A DNA stretch of 64,000 nt from Methanosarcina horonobensis HB-1 = JCM 15518. Lineage in GTDB: Archaea; Halobacteriota; Methanosarcinia; Methanosarcinales; Methanosarcinaceae. The position numbers and the translations under genes were made by a program. The notes under the pieces were generated by a model. The model was not told the DNA's origin, did not search any database, and was given only the letters and a program-made list of their open reading frames with translations. The stretch is taken from NCBI RefSeq assembly GCF_000970285.1, contig NZ_CP009516.1, positions 3,513,036 to 3,577,035 on the forward strand, given 5' to 3'. Below, one piece after another: positions 38,259 through 47,076 of this stretch. The first letter of the stretch is position 1; the number at the start of each line of letters is the position of its first letter.

Positions 38259-38296
38259 AAGAGATTTTTGTATCTCTAAGAGATTTTTGTATCTCT
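38259..38296. repeat. Tandem duplicated 19-bp hairpin
   Basis: AAGAGATTTTTGTATCTCT occurs twice in direct succession. Each copy folds as AGAGAT/ATCTCT with loop TTTTGT. They stand directly after the stop of the gene at 38307 and may end its transcription or stabilise its mRNA. AGACCT/AGGTCT at 38232-38245 adds a third short inverted repeat. Confidence 0.6.
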
Positions 38297-38306
38297 TACT
38301 TTCCTT

Positions 38307-38696
38307 TCAGATCTCTTCTTCAAATTCGTCCTCATCTTCCTGGGATTTCTTAGCTTCTTCCACCATAAGGCTTCCTATCCATTCGCTGAGTCTTCCGCAG
38401 TACTCAGGTTCACAGTCCCCTGTACAGCCAGTACAGGCCGAAAACATGTCTCTGGCTAGCAGAAGGTCGTATTTCTCTTTAACTTCTTCTTTTGCTTTCA
38501 GGAGGTATGTCCTTGCTCCGTTTGAGACTCCCACCTCACGGATAATAAGGTCTTTGTCCAGAAGTTTTTTTATGATCCTGGAGCACTTCCTGCTGTCGAT
38601 ATCCAGCTCTTTCCAGATAACGTTCTGGAAAACGCCGTCTTTATGTCTTCTTATAATATTGTATGCTTCTTCTTCAAGATCCATGCCTGTTTCCAC
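38307..38696 (-). CDS. Winged-helix protein with Fe-S-type Cys cluster, TFE-beta/Rpc34-like
   Basis: Protein of 129 residues. Residues about 8-70 form a winged helix with the Rpc34/hRPC39 pattern: DGVFQNVIWKELDIDSRKCSRIIKKL, then LDKDLIIRE and GARTYLL. Near residues 87-99 there is CTGCTGDCEPEYC (Cx2Cx3Cx4C), suitable for a 4Fe-4S cluster, and the protein ends with an acidic tail. Archaeal TFE-beta, partner of TFE-alpha in transcription initiation, has exactly a winged helix plus Fe-S domain and is known from some Euryarchaeota. I infer this identity; a plain regulator is the alternative. It follows the Lsm gene by 27 bases, suggesting an information-processing operon. Confidence 0.75.
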   Translation of the reverse strand: METGMDLEEEAYNIIRRHKDGVFQNVIWKELDIDSRKCSRIIKKLLDKDLIIREVGVSNGARTYLLKAKEEVKEKYDLLLARDMFSACTGCTGDCEPEYCGRLSEWIGSLMVEEAKKSQEDEDEFEEEI

Positions 38697-38723
38697 ACTA
38701 ATGAGGTTCCTTCTTCAGACGTT

Positions 38724-39020
38724 TCAGTCTTCGACAGGAGTGATCAGTATGATATTATTGCCCCGAAGCACTACAGAACCAAGGGAGCGGACTTTTTCCC
38801 CTTTTACTATCTCCATCGTGTCCACAAGATGAAGATTCATATAGTCGTCCACACTCTTCAGAGTGCCTTCAAGCAAATTAAGGTCGCCTTTCATTTCTAC
38901 CTGGATCCTTGATCCAACGATTTTCTGAACTTTTTTATTTGGGAACAAAATTAAACCCTCGCTGATTTGTTCTGAATTTTCGGTTCCCCGTACTCCCGGG
39001 TCCTGTGTTTCTGATTCCAA
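38724..39020 (-). CDS. Sm-like (Lsm) RNA-binding protein
   Basis: Protein of 98 residues. The Sm fold is shown by Sm1 (SRIQVEMKGDLNLLEGTLKSVDDYMNLHL, with the DxxMN motif at DDYMNL) and Sm2 (LGSVVLRGNNIILITP, with the RG motif). Lsm proteins form rings that bind U-rich RNA. The first 25-30 residues are an extra polar extension before the domain. Upstream partner of the TFE-beta-like gene on the minus strand; no ribosome site is striking. A TATA-like TTATATATC about 150 bases upstream may be its promoter. Confidence 0.93.
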   Translation of the reverse strand: MESETQDPGVRGTENSEQISEGLILFPNKKVQKIVGSRIQVEMKGDLNLLEGTLKSVDDYMNLHLVDTMEIVKGEKVRSLGSVVLRGNNIILITPVED

Positions 39021-39443
39021 AGCCTGGCAGGGTAAATTGTATCAGGGCAATATACACACTTACAATAAGCCTGCTGCCTTTATCAGCCGCTTCCTGTCGG
39101 CAACTGAAAAAACATTCCGAGCTATCACTCCACCGGCTCTTAAGAAAACTGAAATTACATATCCTTTTCAGAGATATATAACCATCGATGTCCGGAAGTG
39201 TTGAATGGTCTTATGAGCCTCTCAAATCTTAAACAAGACAAAAGAGGTTAAAACAGAGTTAAACTTTTACCGGAAAGAAAGTAAGTTAAAATAGGAAAAG
39301 CACTGCTGCTCTATTTTTATTCAGTTTTTAAGATTCTTTGCAGCCTTAACCTCTGAACTTCAAGTTTTCTGATCAGGTTTTTTTACGGATATTAACAGTT
39401 TAAACTCGGCTTCAACAATAATACGAACCGGATAAATATGCAC
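39021..39443. other. Intergenic region
   Basis: A 423-base stretch holding a minus-strand TATA-like box near 39173-39181 for the lsm gene. Nothing else is recognised. Confidence 0.45.
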
Positions 39444-39845
39444 TTAGATGTAACCCTGAATATTGGTGCTTTCGTCAACAGATTTTGAGGGCTCCTTTCG
39501 GGGCAGTCTCGGGATTGCTCGTGCAATAGGCCCGAAAACGGATTCATACTCGTTTATATGCTGGGTCAGCCAGCGACTCAGTTCAAGAGCTGCAACCGGA
39601 GAGAGTATGACTTCGGCCTCAACGCGCCTTTCGATAACTCTGGACTCTGAAGAGTCTCCGAACATCTTCGGGGTATCATTGTAAAAACCGATCCTGAAAT
39701 CATAAGGACTGTGCCCGCCTGCAGCTCCTATTGCATATATCTGCCGGAAGTCTTCAGGCTTTACAAATTCAATAGTAATGCTCTTTTTCCCTTTTTTAGG
39801 GGCTGCACCTTCAATATTTTCCCTGGATTCAACGTCTTCGGTCAT
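39444..39845 (-). CDS. DUF3467 protein
   Basis: Protein of 133 residues. After a basic-acidic N-terminus of about 20 residues, it matches DUF3467: PEDFRQIYAIGAAGGHSPYDFRIGFYND, then AEVILSPVAALELSRWLTQHINEYESVFGPI. The domain is found in many bacteria and archaea and its role is unknown; its shape suggests a small beta-rich oligomeric protein. It lies 180 bases after the helicase gene on the same strand. The last 15 residues are not conserved in pattern. Confidence 0.85.
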   Translation of the reverse strand: MTEDVESRENIEGAAPKKGKKSITIEFVKPEDFRQIYAIGAAGGHSPYDFRIGFYNDTPKMFGDSSESRVIERRVEAEVILSPVAALELSRWLTQHINEYESVFGPIARAIPRLPRKEPSKSVDESTNIQGYI

Positions 39846-40024
39846 AAAAATTACCTCTGTGCCTTGATCTTGTGAAAACCCCGATACTCGGGCTCTGCTC
39901 TGGACTTTGCCAGTTACTCACATACGGCAGGTTGTTTCTTGCAGGCTATTTTCCCGATACAAACAGGGATATTTACCTCTTCATCACTTATAAATCACTT
40001 GTTTCAAAAGCTTTTATAGATTTT

Positions 40025-42505
40025 TTAACCCTGGACTTTCTTTTTAAGTTTCTTTGCACCTTCTGCAACTTCCTTTTTCGAATGAACTCTTGCAATCAGC
40101 TCGACAGCGTCGAGGTTGCGCACGGCATTGTCCAGATATCCGAAAACATCCCCCTGGTACGCTGAGATGCCGTACTTGTCTTCAAGAGTCTTAATGATCT
40201 GGGAGGGATCCTGACCTTCCATACGCAGCCGGATAATCTTCTCCGAAAACTTCTGCTCTGCGCATCCGCAGTAAGGAGAGTCTCTGCATGCACACGTTAA
40301 AAAGTCCGAGGCAAAATTCAGCATAAGTTCCCTTATTTTTATATCCAGATGGGACAGAGATTCTCCGTCAAAGATGATATCAAGAGCCGCTCCCTGAAAG
40401 ACTCTCGAAGGCATATTGACGTGCAGAGAACTTCCTATCTGGCTTGCGTACTTGAAGTATGCAGCATCGAAAAATTCCAGATTGGTTGCAATCTTAATCG
40501 GACTGTTTTCCTCAAGCACAGCGTCTCGAATAAGGAAAGCTTTGGAAACCGGAAGAAAATGAGCTGAAACAATTTTCCCGAACCGTGTAAGTGTTACTTT
40601 ATTTCCCTTTTTCTCAAGGAACCTGTAACTCTGGAGGCGGGAAACCAGCCTATCCAGATCAAAGCTTCCGAACATAAGGGAATGGATACTCCTTAGATCC
40701 TGGACCGAAGAAGTAACTGCAACTGAAGCGAGCACCTCTTCAAGCTGCTCAGCTTCCCCATATTCGACTCCTGCAGAAAGCATCTCACCCTGAAGTAACT
40801 TGATTGCAACCTCTTCTTCGGTATCGGACTGTGCGCTTGAATATGACTTCCCTGGCACGGGCATAAGCACAACAACGCCCCGGTCGTGATAATCAGGCCT
40901 GCCTGCCCTTCCGCTCATCTGCAAGAAGTCCTGGACCGAAATCCAGTCTATACCCATTGCAAGGGACTCGAATATAACCTGAGAAGCCGGAAAATCAACT
41001 CCAGCTGCCAGGGCAGCAGTGGTCACGATTACAGGAAGTTCTCCTTTCGCAAAGAGGGTTTCAACCTTTTTTCTTTCATACTGAGAAAGCCCTGCATGGT
41101 AAGGAGAAGCACGGATTGAAAGGGCTCCTGCAAGCTTATGGCAATTTCTCCTTGAATTCGTAAAGACTATGGTCTGACCCCTGTGCTTTTTCGAAGAGAA
41201 CATGGAATACTCTTCTTTTGCAAGCTGGGAGATCAGTTTTGCCTTTTCGCTTTCCTGGCAGAAAAGAAGATGCCTGTCTATAGGAACAGGTCTATGTTCA
41301 TAGCGGACAAGCCGGGCTCCGAGTTTTTTTGCATATCCTTCAGGATTTGCAACTGTTGCCGAGAGATAGATAAATTGGGCTTCAGGCGCCACATAGCGGA
41401 GCCTTCCTATAAGCCCGTCAAGTCTGTGCCCTCTTTCCTGGTCTTCGAGAGTATGGACCTCATCTATAACAACAGTCCCGATTTTGCCGAGAAAATCAGC
41501 ATTTCCTGAACGCAGCATGTGGTCTACGCCTTCATAGGTGCCCACAATAATATCGGCATTGGGGCTTGTATGCATTTTCACGCGCTGAGAGGTCTTTATG
41601 AGAATTGCACCGATTTTGATAGAGGTTGTCAGCCCAAGCTTTGAATAACGTTCTGTGAACTGGTCGTATTTCTGGTTTGCCAGAGCTACAAGAGGAACCA
41701 GATAGAGCATTTTCCCTTTCTTTTCCAGAAGGTTCTGGACCCCTGCCATCTCCCCGATAAGAGTTTTCCCGGTTGCGGTTGCAGAAACCACAAACTGGTT
41801 TTTTCCTTCCAGAAGCCCGGCTTCTACAGACAGTGCCTGCACCGGGAGCAGGGTTTCGGATTTATGGAGGAGCATTTCTTTGAACTTTTTTGCAATGGGA
41901 AGATTCTTTACCCTGACAGTGGCTTCTGAAGGGGTTGTCCTGATTGTATCATACTTTGTGAACTCCGGGTCCAGCCTCTCAGGACTCAGCATGCGGATTG
42001 TTCTGTCAAGGTCTCTGGTTTTGTGGAGAACCTGCTCAAGGAAATCCACGGACTTCTCCCCGTACTGTGCACCTGCTGAACGGACTGCCCTCAGAAGTTC
42101 TTCTTTTGCACAGTCTGCACATATAAGCTCATCGTGGTACTTGATTGACTTGCTGTTTACAAAATTGAAACGCTTATTGATCCAGCAGTGTTTGCAAATC
42201 TTTACTCTATCTGCACTGAGCTGAAAACCTTTAAGCATCTCAAGGAAGGCCTCTTCATTTGCAGGGTCCCCTCCTTCTGCCAGCATGATCCTGTTTGCAC
42301 TGCGCAAAATCTCTATGAACTGCTGGGGAGGGATAAACTCCTCATTTTTTTTGCCGGTAAGAAGCCTGATTTTGTGAGGACGTGGACCTTTGTAACTCTC
42401 CTTTATATGGAGTTCGGCCACGGAAAGAGGCTGCTTCATCCGGTCCTTTATTGTCATTACTATAATTTTTGATTTTTCGGCGTAACCGAGGACCCACAGT
42501 GTCAT
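40025..42505 (-). CDS. Archaeal Ski2-like DEAD/DEAH helicase with DUF5814-type N-terminus
   Basis: Superfamily 2 helicase of 826 residues. An N-terminal region (about 1-210) has a zinc-binding pattern CKHCW then CADC, and is found with this helicase type in methanogens and relatives. The motor: Walker A SATATGKT, motif II DEVH, motif III SATVANP, motif V/VI TTAALAAGVDFPASQ and QMSGRAGRPDYHDRG. The C-terminal part has CACRDSPYCGCAEQK, a second cysteine cluster, and helix-hairpin-helix-like ends. RNA or DNA remodelling is likely; the exact substrate is unknown. Possible start sites include the internal ATG 16 codons on (MTIKDRMKQP), which has homology-like character. Confidence 0.9.
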   Translation of the reverse strand: MTLWVLGYAEKSKIIVMTIKDRMKQPLSVAELHIKESYKGPRPHKIRLLTGKKNEEFIPPQQFIEILRSANRIMLAEGGDPANEEAFLEMLKGFQLSADRVKICKHCWINKRFNFVNSKSIKYHDELICADCAKEELLRAVRSAGAQYGEKSVDFLEQVLHKTRDLDRTIRMLSPERLDPEFTKYDTIRTTPSEATVRVKNLPIAKKFKEMLLHKSETLLPVQALSVEAGLLEGKNQFVVSATATGKTLIGEMAGVQNLLEKKGKMLYLVPLVALANQKYDQFTERYSKLGLTTSIKIGAILIKTSQRVKMHTSPNADIIVGTYEGVDHMLRSGNADFLGKIGTVVIDEVHTLEDQERGHRLDGLIGRLRYVAPEAQFIYLSATVANPEGYAKKLGARLVRYEHRPVPIDRHLLFCQESEKAKLISQLAKEEYSMFSSKKHRGQTIVFTNSRRNCHKLAGALSIRASPYHAGLSQYERKKVETLFAKGELPVIVTTAALAAGVDFPASQVIFESLAMGIDWISVQDFLQMSGRAGRPDYHDRGVVVLMPVPGKSYSSAQSDTEEEVAIKLLQGEMLSAGVEYGEAEQLEEVLASVAVTSSVQDLRSIHSLMFGSFDLDRLVSRLQSYRFLEKKGNKVTLTRFGKIVSAHFLPVSKAFLIRDAVLEENSPIKIATNLEFFDAAYFKYASQIGSSLHVNMPSRVFQGAALDIIFDGESLSHLDIKIRELMLNFASDFLTCACRDSPYCGCAEQKFSEKIIRLRMEGQDPSQIIKTLEDKYGISAYQGDVFGYLDNAVRNLDAVELIARVHSKKEVAEGAKKLKKKVQG

Positions 42506-43060
42506 TGTTTATCCTGATATTTGAATGGTATAAGTAAGCTTCCTTTCCGAATTTGAAAAATAACATGTCTCTATCTATTTGACGTCTCCATTTGACGTCC
42601 GGTACTGCTAACACCTGTAAAGTTGAAGTGTGCATGTATACTTAAAAGAAAAAATATGCGGACGTTTTCAGTAATTCTTCCAGGAAAAAACACTTTTCAG
42701 GGCATACCCCCAGTTTTCTCTGGTGTATGCTTTTCTGAGCGCTTTCTTCAGAACGTCTCCACAGTATCTCTTTATATCACATTTATCATATTTATAATTT
42801 ATTACTTAATTATTATATAATAATCGTTGAGGCTAGTTTACATCATCAAAATCTTGATTTTAAAGATAAGGAATCTTCGTCCAAAGTGGCAGATAGGTTC
42901 AGTTCAGTTGAAATGACAATTGAGCTGGATCAAGAGATCTGGTTAAATAAAGAAATTCAACTAACCAATTTCCAGTTAAATAAAGAACTCGCACTAAAAA
43001 GAGAGTACAGAGAGAGTTTCATGTTTAGTTGAGACTTTTCCCATTCACTCTCCTGAAGTT
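42506..43060. other. Intergenic region between helicase and phosphorylase genes
   Basis: A 555-base AT-rich stretch. The word GTTAAATAAAGAA occurs twice (about 42943 and 42974). No gene is supported: a short plus frame at 42623-42820 ends in an AT-rich hydrophobic run and has no ribosome site. Confidence 0.45.
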
Positions 43061-43837
43061 TTAAAGGCAGGCTCCTTCCTTTGCAAATCTGCACATGCAG
43101 TTCCTGGTCTCTGGAATTTTTCCGATTGCATCCGAGAGGATTTCGAATATTGAGTCCTGAGCTTTTCCGACAACTTCTGTGACTTCATCTGCAGTTAATT
43201 TCTGTGTTGCCATCCCGCACGCCTGGTTTGTAACGATAGCCAGGGAAGCGTAACATAGGCTTAGTTCTTTTGCAAGGACCACCTCAGGTACGCCCGTCAT
43301 ACCAACGACATCTGCAAACTGGCTCATCATTCGTATTTCAGCTCGAGTCTCAAAACGGGGACCTTCTGTGCAGGCATAAATGCCTTCCGTATAGGAAAGA
43401 CCCTGTTTTCCCAGAGCATACTTAAGGGCTGCCTTTATTTCAGGACAATATGGTTCGGTAACATCAACGTGAACGGTTTTCTCGTCATAAAAGGTAGAAG
43501 ATCTGCTACGGGTAAAATCTATGAAATCATCAAGCACTACAAAACTGCCAACAGGGTGCCCGCGCATTGATCCTACCGAATTTGTTGATATTACACGTTT
43601 TACTCCAAGAGAATGTGCGGCCCAGACATTTGCCCTGTAGTTAACCCTGTGAGGCGGGATATGGATTTCTTCAGCGTGCCTGGGAATTATTGCAACCCTT
43701 TTTCCTTTTATACTGGTAATATAAGCGGTAACTCCCCCATAGGGAGTTTTTACCGGATGACTTTCACAGTCCCTGTATGAACTGAAACCCACACCTCCAA
43801 GTACTGCAATCTCTGCAACTTCATCTACCGTATCCAT
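43061..43837 (-). CDS. S-methyl-5'-thioadenosine/thioinosine phosphorylase
   Basis: Purine nucleoside phosphorylase-2 family enzyme of about 258 residues. Motifs: phosphate/ribose region GGVGFSSYRD, IIPRHAEEIHIPPHRVNYRANVWA (phosphate-binding RH), STNSVGSMRGHPVGSFVVLDDFIDFT, and the base/ribose pocket CTEGPRFETRAEIRM and VGMTGVPEVVLAKEL. It cleaves the S-methyl nucleoside made from S-adenosylmethionine, with phosphate, to S-methyl-5-thioribose-1-phosphate. Methanogen relatives can prefer methylthioinosine, after deamination, so both names are kept. The ATG at 43837 follows AAAGGAGATC at eight bases; the upstream ATG at 43867 lacks a good site. Confidence 0.9.
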   Translation of the reverse strand: MDTVDEVAEIAVLGGVGFSSYRDCESHPVKTPYGGVTAYITSIKGKRVAIIPRHAEEIHIPPHRVNYRANVWAAHSLGVKRVISTNSVGSMRGHPVGSFVVLDDFIDFTRSRSSTFYDEKTVHVDVTEPYCPEIKAALKYALGKQGLSYTEGIYACTEGPRFETRAEIRMMSQFADVVGMTGVPEVVLAKELSLCYASLAIVTNQACGMATQKLTADEVTEVVGKAQDSIFEILSDAIGKIPETRNCMCRFAKEGACL

Positions 43838-43903
43838 TTTTAGATCTCCTTTCCCGTGTTTTAACATAGACCTACTAATTTTAACCGGTCGGTTCTGCGA
43901 AGT

Positions 43904-45043
43904 TCATAAAACTTTTTTACTTTTTCTTCTTCCCCTCACTCTCTTTTCATTTTCCGGAGCCTGGTTTGACAGAGAATACTTTATCCCTGCAAGAGCAATG
44001 AGGATTGCAATTGCGATCGAATATACGAAGTACTGCAATGCAAGGGTGGGATCGCTAAAGGTGCCGTCCGATAAGGAGGCTGCTGCCAGGATGTATGTGC
44101 TTGCCCCCCAGAAGAGTAGACCAGTTGCGATCACAAAGAGGGAAATCGAAATATTCCTGTATATGGGCCTGCCGTCTGTTTTGAGATCGAAAATCTTTCC
44201 CATGTCCGCAAGCAGCAAAGCTACTGCATACCACCAGACAGAGACATTGATGAAAACTGAGATAAGAGTCAGGGTACCATGGTACCAGACCCCTTCTGCA
44301 GAATAGAGCTTCCATACCTCCATAGCTCCGTATACTGTGGCTACAAGACTGACAAGCAGGGCAGCAGTATAACTTATGAAAACCATTCTCTGCTCAAGGA
44401 AAGCATCCCATAGCTTTTCTTTCTCAAGGGCGACAATATCATCGAGACCAAAGCCCCTGTAGAGCATGTAAAGTCCTACAGCTGCAAGAATTCCTACAAC
44501 TGCCCCTTCGGGATAACGGGCAAGCAGGAAAATGGCATAAATGAGAAAGGCAAGACCCAGAGGCACGAAAAAAGTTTGAGATATCTTGGGATCGCTGAAG
44601 GCATGTTTGAGAATATAATATGTGCTTTCCAGGTTTTCGCTCTGCATAACTACAATTCGTTTCACGGAGTCGATTTTCATTCTGGACTGCACTATAGGGA
44701 CAAGAGTCTCATCTTCTGCTCCATCCGAGACAAAAATCGCTCTCTGCACCTCGTTCATCTGGAGATAAAGTTCGAGCTGTTCGGCGATTTTCTGGTCAGA
44801 GATTACTCCAACATTCTTGTCCCCTGCAAAAGAGACTATCTCCGCATCAACTCCTTTTGCCCGAAGCTCGTCAAGGATTCGGATCCCTCCGAAGATAGTA
44901 TTTGTATCCGAATCTTCAGGGTCGGCAATCCCGAGTGCAACTGCTGCCTGAACATTTGCCTCCCTCCCTACAATGGGAGTTCCCATTTTCGCTTTTTCGC
45001 CGAGATCGTTATCCCGATCTATGCATATAACTAAGGTCTGCAT
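43904..45043 (-). CDS. DUF373 family membrane protein
   Basis: Protein of 379 residues. The cytoplasmic N-terminal half is the conserved DUF373 part: TLVICIDRDNDLGEKAKMGTPIVGREANVQAAVALGIADPEDSDTN, with DRDNDLG and DPEDSD acidic motifs, then VDAEIVSFAGDKNVGVISD. The C-terminal half has about six membrane helices, then a basic tail RVRGRRKSKK. The family is nearly restricted to archaea and its function is unknown; the acidic motifs could bind metal or nucleotide. It ends 66 bases before the phosphorylase gene starts, so the two may share a transcript. Confidence 0.9.
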   Translation of the reverse strand: MQTLVICIDRDNDLGEKAKMGTPIVGREANVQAAVALGIADPEDSDTNTIFGGIRILDELRAKGVDAEIVSFAGDKNVGVISDQKIAEQLELYLQMNEVQRAIFVSDGAEDETLVPIVQSRMKIDSVKRIVVMQSENLESTYYILKHAFSDPKISQTFFVPLGLAFLIYAIFLLARYPEGAVVGILAAVGLYMLYRGFGLDDIVALEKEKLWDAFLEQRMVFISYTAALLVSLVATVYGAMEVWKLYSAEGVWYHGTLTLISVFINVSVWWYAVALLLADMGKIFDLKTDGRPIYRNISISLFVIATGLLFWGASTYILAAASLSDGTFSDPTLALQYFVYSIAIAILIALAGIKYSLSNQAPENEKRVRGRRKSKKVL

Positions 45044-45641
45044 GTCTCCTCAATCATTTTTATGGAGGTATTCTGTCCCGGAGATCCAGTTCTTTGCTGA
45101 AAAATGTATCTTATCACGTTTCGACTTTCTCAGCTTGCAGGGAGTAAATTACAGGACCCATATTTTTATATTTGCCGGATCCTTTTCTTCCCGGAAATTT
45201 CTACCTGACCTGACACACTCTTTTAATTTGTTGAACTTCCTTACTCATTACAAGCATACTATTTTAATTTATAGTTTATAAGCTTGTAGCGTAATGGAAC
45301 TTGTTTCAAAAACCAGTCTTGACCATCATGGGTTTTTACAACACTGACTTGAGAAGGACTGAAAATCGCAAAAAACTGCTGATTGAAGTTTAGTCATAGA
45401 TATATAAATTTGTTTTGCATGTTTGAAAGTGAGCGAGCTCAAAATCGCTCTTAACTTTCCTGATTCTCAGCTGCAGACTTATTATCCGAAAACGATTTTC
45501 TATAAATTGCAAAGACCTTAACTTTCAAGGATAATATTATAATTCTGGATGCCAATATATAAGTGTCTAAAAAACAGGCTCTCTTTATAGGAGAGATTAT
45601 TGAAAGATTATTATCATTATTGAACATTTAAAGGGGTTTAT
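45044..45641. other. Intergenic region with hairpin and promoter elements
   Basis: A 598-base stretch. TATATAAA (45411-45418) is followed by a hairpin at 45425-45459. The promoter of the gene at 45642 is probably AATATATAAG (about 45554-45563), about 80 bases upstream. Confidence 0.5.
45425..45459 (+). promoter_or_regulatory. Hairpin near a TATA box
   Basis: GAAAGTGAGCGA and TCGCTC-TTA-ACTTTC pair as a 12-bp stem with a three-base bulge and loop GCTCAAAA. It stands where a transcript from the TATATAAA at 45411 would begin. Role unknown. Confidence 0.4.
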
Positions 45642-45956
45642 ATGGCAGAAATAGTTGAAACTGAAACAAAAGAAACCGGTAAGAAAGGTTTCAATATTCA
45701 GGAGAAAATTAGAAAAACAGGAGATGATGTTGACAGCCTTGCAAAAAAGACAGGGGATGAAGCCTCAAAACTTGCAAAGAGCATAAATGGGGAAATAAAG
45801 TCGTTATCGGGGGAAATAAAGTCTATTGATGTAAAAGATGATGTAAAGAGCATTACCGTCAGGGTCGAAAAACTGGTTGATGCAACCGGAGACAATGCGA
45901 AAAAGCTTGCTTCGGAGATCAAGGCAGATATCAAAAAGCTGATGGATAAAATCTGA
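45642..45956 (+). CDS. Small helical LEA/phasin-like protein
   Basis: Protein of 104 residues, nearly all Lys, Asp, Glu, Ala, Ile and Ser, with a regular amphipathic pattern (SLAKKTGDEASKLAKS, then GEIKSLSGEIKSI, then KKLASEIKADIKKL). It should form one long helix or coiled coil like LEA, apolipoprotein or phasin proteins. No signal peptide or cysteine is present. Its strong ribosome site (AAAGGGG) and well-formed TATA box suggest high expression. Role unknown; membrane or granule association and stress protection are guesses. Confidence 0.75.
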   Translation: MAEIVETETKETGKKGFNIQEKIRKTGDDVDSLAKKTGDEASKLAKSINGEIKSLSGEIKSIDVKDDVKSITVRVEKLVDATGDNAKKLASEIKADIKKLMDKI

Positions 45957-46090
45957 GGCTGATTTAAAGAAAAAAATCAAAGCAAATAAAATAACAGATG
46001 AGAAGGCGAAGTATTCTCTTTGTTTTTACCTTGATTTTATTTTCTTTTTGGCTTTCAAAGTACAGTTCTGAAAGTCTACTTGAGTTTTAC

Positions 46091-46453
46091 TTAATACCTG
46101 CTTCCCTGAGCATATACATTATCCACGATCTCGCCTTCGATTACAGTAACTGTCACTGTAGCTGTATCGACAACAGACAGATCTTTTTCGGAAACAAGGT
46201 CAAACTCATATGTGAACTGCCAGCAAGAGAAACAATTTAGATCCTTAGCTTCAATAAGAACTGGTTCCGTCAGGTTGTAGGTTTTGTAAGAGTCAAGATC
46301 TCTTACATAATTTTCGGCTATCTGCCTGCTCTCTTCTTTCGTGGTCTCGTTTAATTCATTGTTGTTTTCATCATTGCTTTCAGTACAGCCGGATATGACA
46401 GCAAAAACGCAAACAATTATCAGGAGAAGGTAGAAGATGGAATAGTTTTTCAT
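46091..46453 (-). CDS. Small lipoprotein of unknown function
   Basis: Exported protein of 120 residues. The N-terminus has a signal with lipobox AVISGC, so it should be lipid-anchored on the outer face. A short acidic-asparagine linker is followed by a beta-rich domain of about 80 residues that contains CFSC, a possible disulfide or metal pair, and ends with VIEGEIVDNVYAQGS. No family recognised. It is the last of three minus-strand genes with the VTT membrane protein and the protein at 47077; spacing of 61 bases allows cotranscription. Confidence 0.75.
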   Translation of the reverse strand: MKNYSIFYLLLIIVCVFAVISGCTESNDENNNELNETTKEESRQIAENYVRDLDSYKTYNLTEPVLIEAKDLNCFSCWQFTYEFDLVSEKDLSVVDTATVTVTVIEGEIVDNVYAQGSRY

Positions 46454-46514
46454 AGTGTATCATCCTTTTTACCTGTCTTTTATTCTCAAAGTATCACCCA
46501 AGTTAACTCTAATT

Positions 46515-47066
46515 TTAAAGCTTCAGGATCAAAGTCGTCGAAAAAATGTAGAACGCATTAAGTACTGATTCTCCCATAAAAACTCCCATCAGACACTTGA
46601 GCACAGGTATTCTCAGACTTGATCCGACATACACTATCAAATCAGTCGGTACAAGCGGGAAAAAGCTCCAGCCGACAATTACCGGGAGTTCTTTGTCGGT
46701 GATGCCTCTCTTTATTTTCTGGACATATTTTCCGTACTTTGTTTCAAAATATAAATCAAAGCCGAGGTATTTGGAAAAATAATATACTATGGTAGAGGAA
46801 CTCAGGATTCCTGCCATATTTACGAAGAAGAGTTCCAGAGGGTCGAATATCAATACACCTGCCAGAAGAAGGGGAGTCGAAGGGATCATGGTAAGACCTC
46901 TGGCTGACAGGAGAAGAAAATAGATACTCAGTGCTATGTAATGATATTCGTCGGAGAGTTCTTCCAGGAAAAGGATATTTATTTCGTCCGGGAAAATGAA
47001 ATATGCTGTTACCCCTCCCGTTATAAGGAGCAGCCAGAGATAAAAAGCGAGCTTTTTCGGGTTCAT
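46515..47066 (-). CDS. VTT-domain (DedA/TVP38-like) membrane protein
   Basis: Integral membrane protein of 183 residues. The VTT pattern is clear: a re-entrant region with LTMIPSTPLLLAGVLIF, the glycine/alanine stretch FVNMAGILSSSTIVYYFSKYLG, and SFFPLVPTDLIVYVGSSLRI near the C-terminal helices. Members move lipids or small ions across membranes, and bacterial DedA types support polyprenyl-phosphate recycling. The exact substrate is not visible. Ten bases separate it from the gene at 47077, so they probably form one operon. Confidence 0.88.
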   Translation of the reverse strand: MNPKKLAFYLWLLLITGGVTAYFIFPDEINILFLEELSDEYHYIALSIYFLLLSARGLTMIPSTPLLLAGVLIFDPLELFFVNMAGILSSSTIVYYFSKYLGFDLYFETKYGKYVQKIKRGITDKELPVIVGWSFFPLVPTDLIVYVGSSLRIPVLKCLMGVFMGESVLNAFYIFSTTLILKL

Positions 47067-47076
47067 TTCTGATCGC

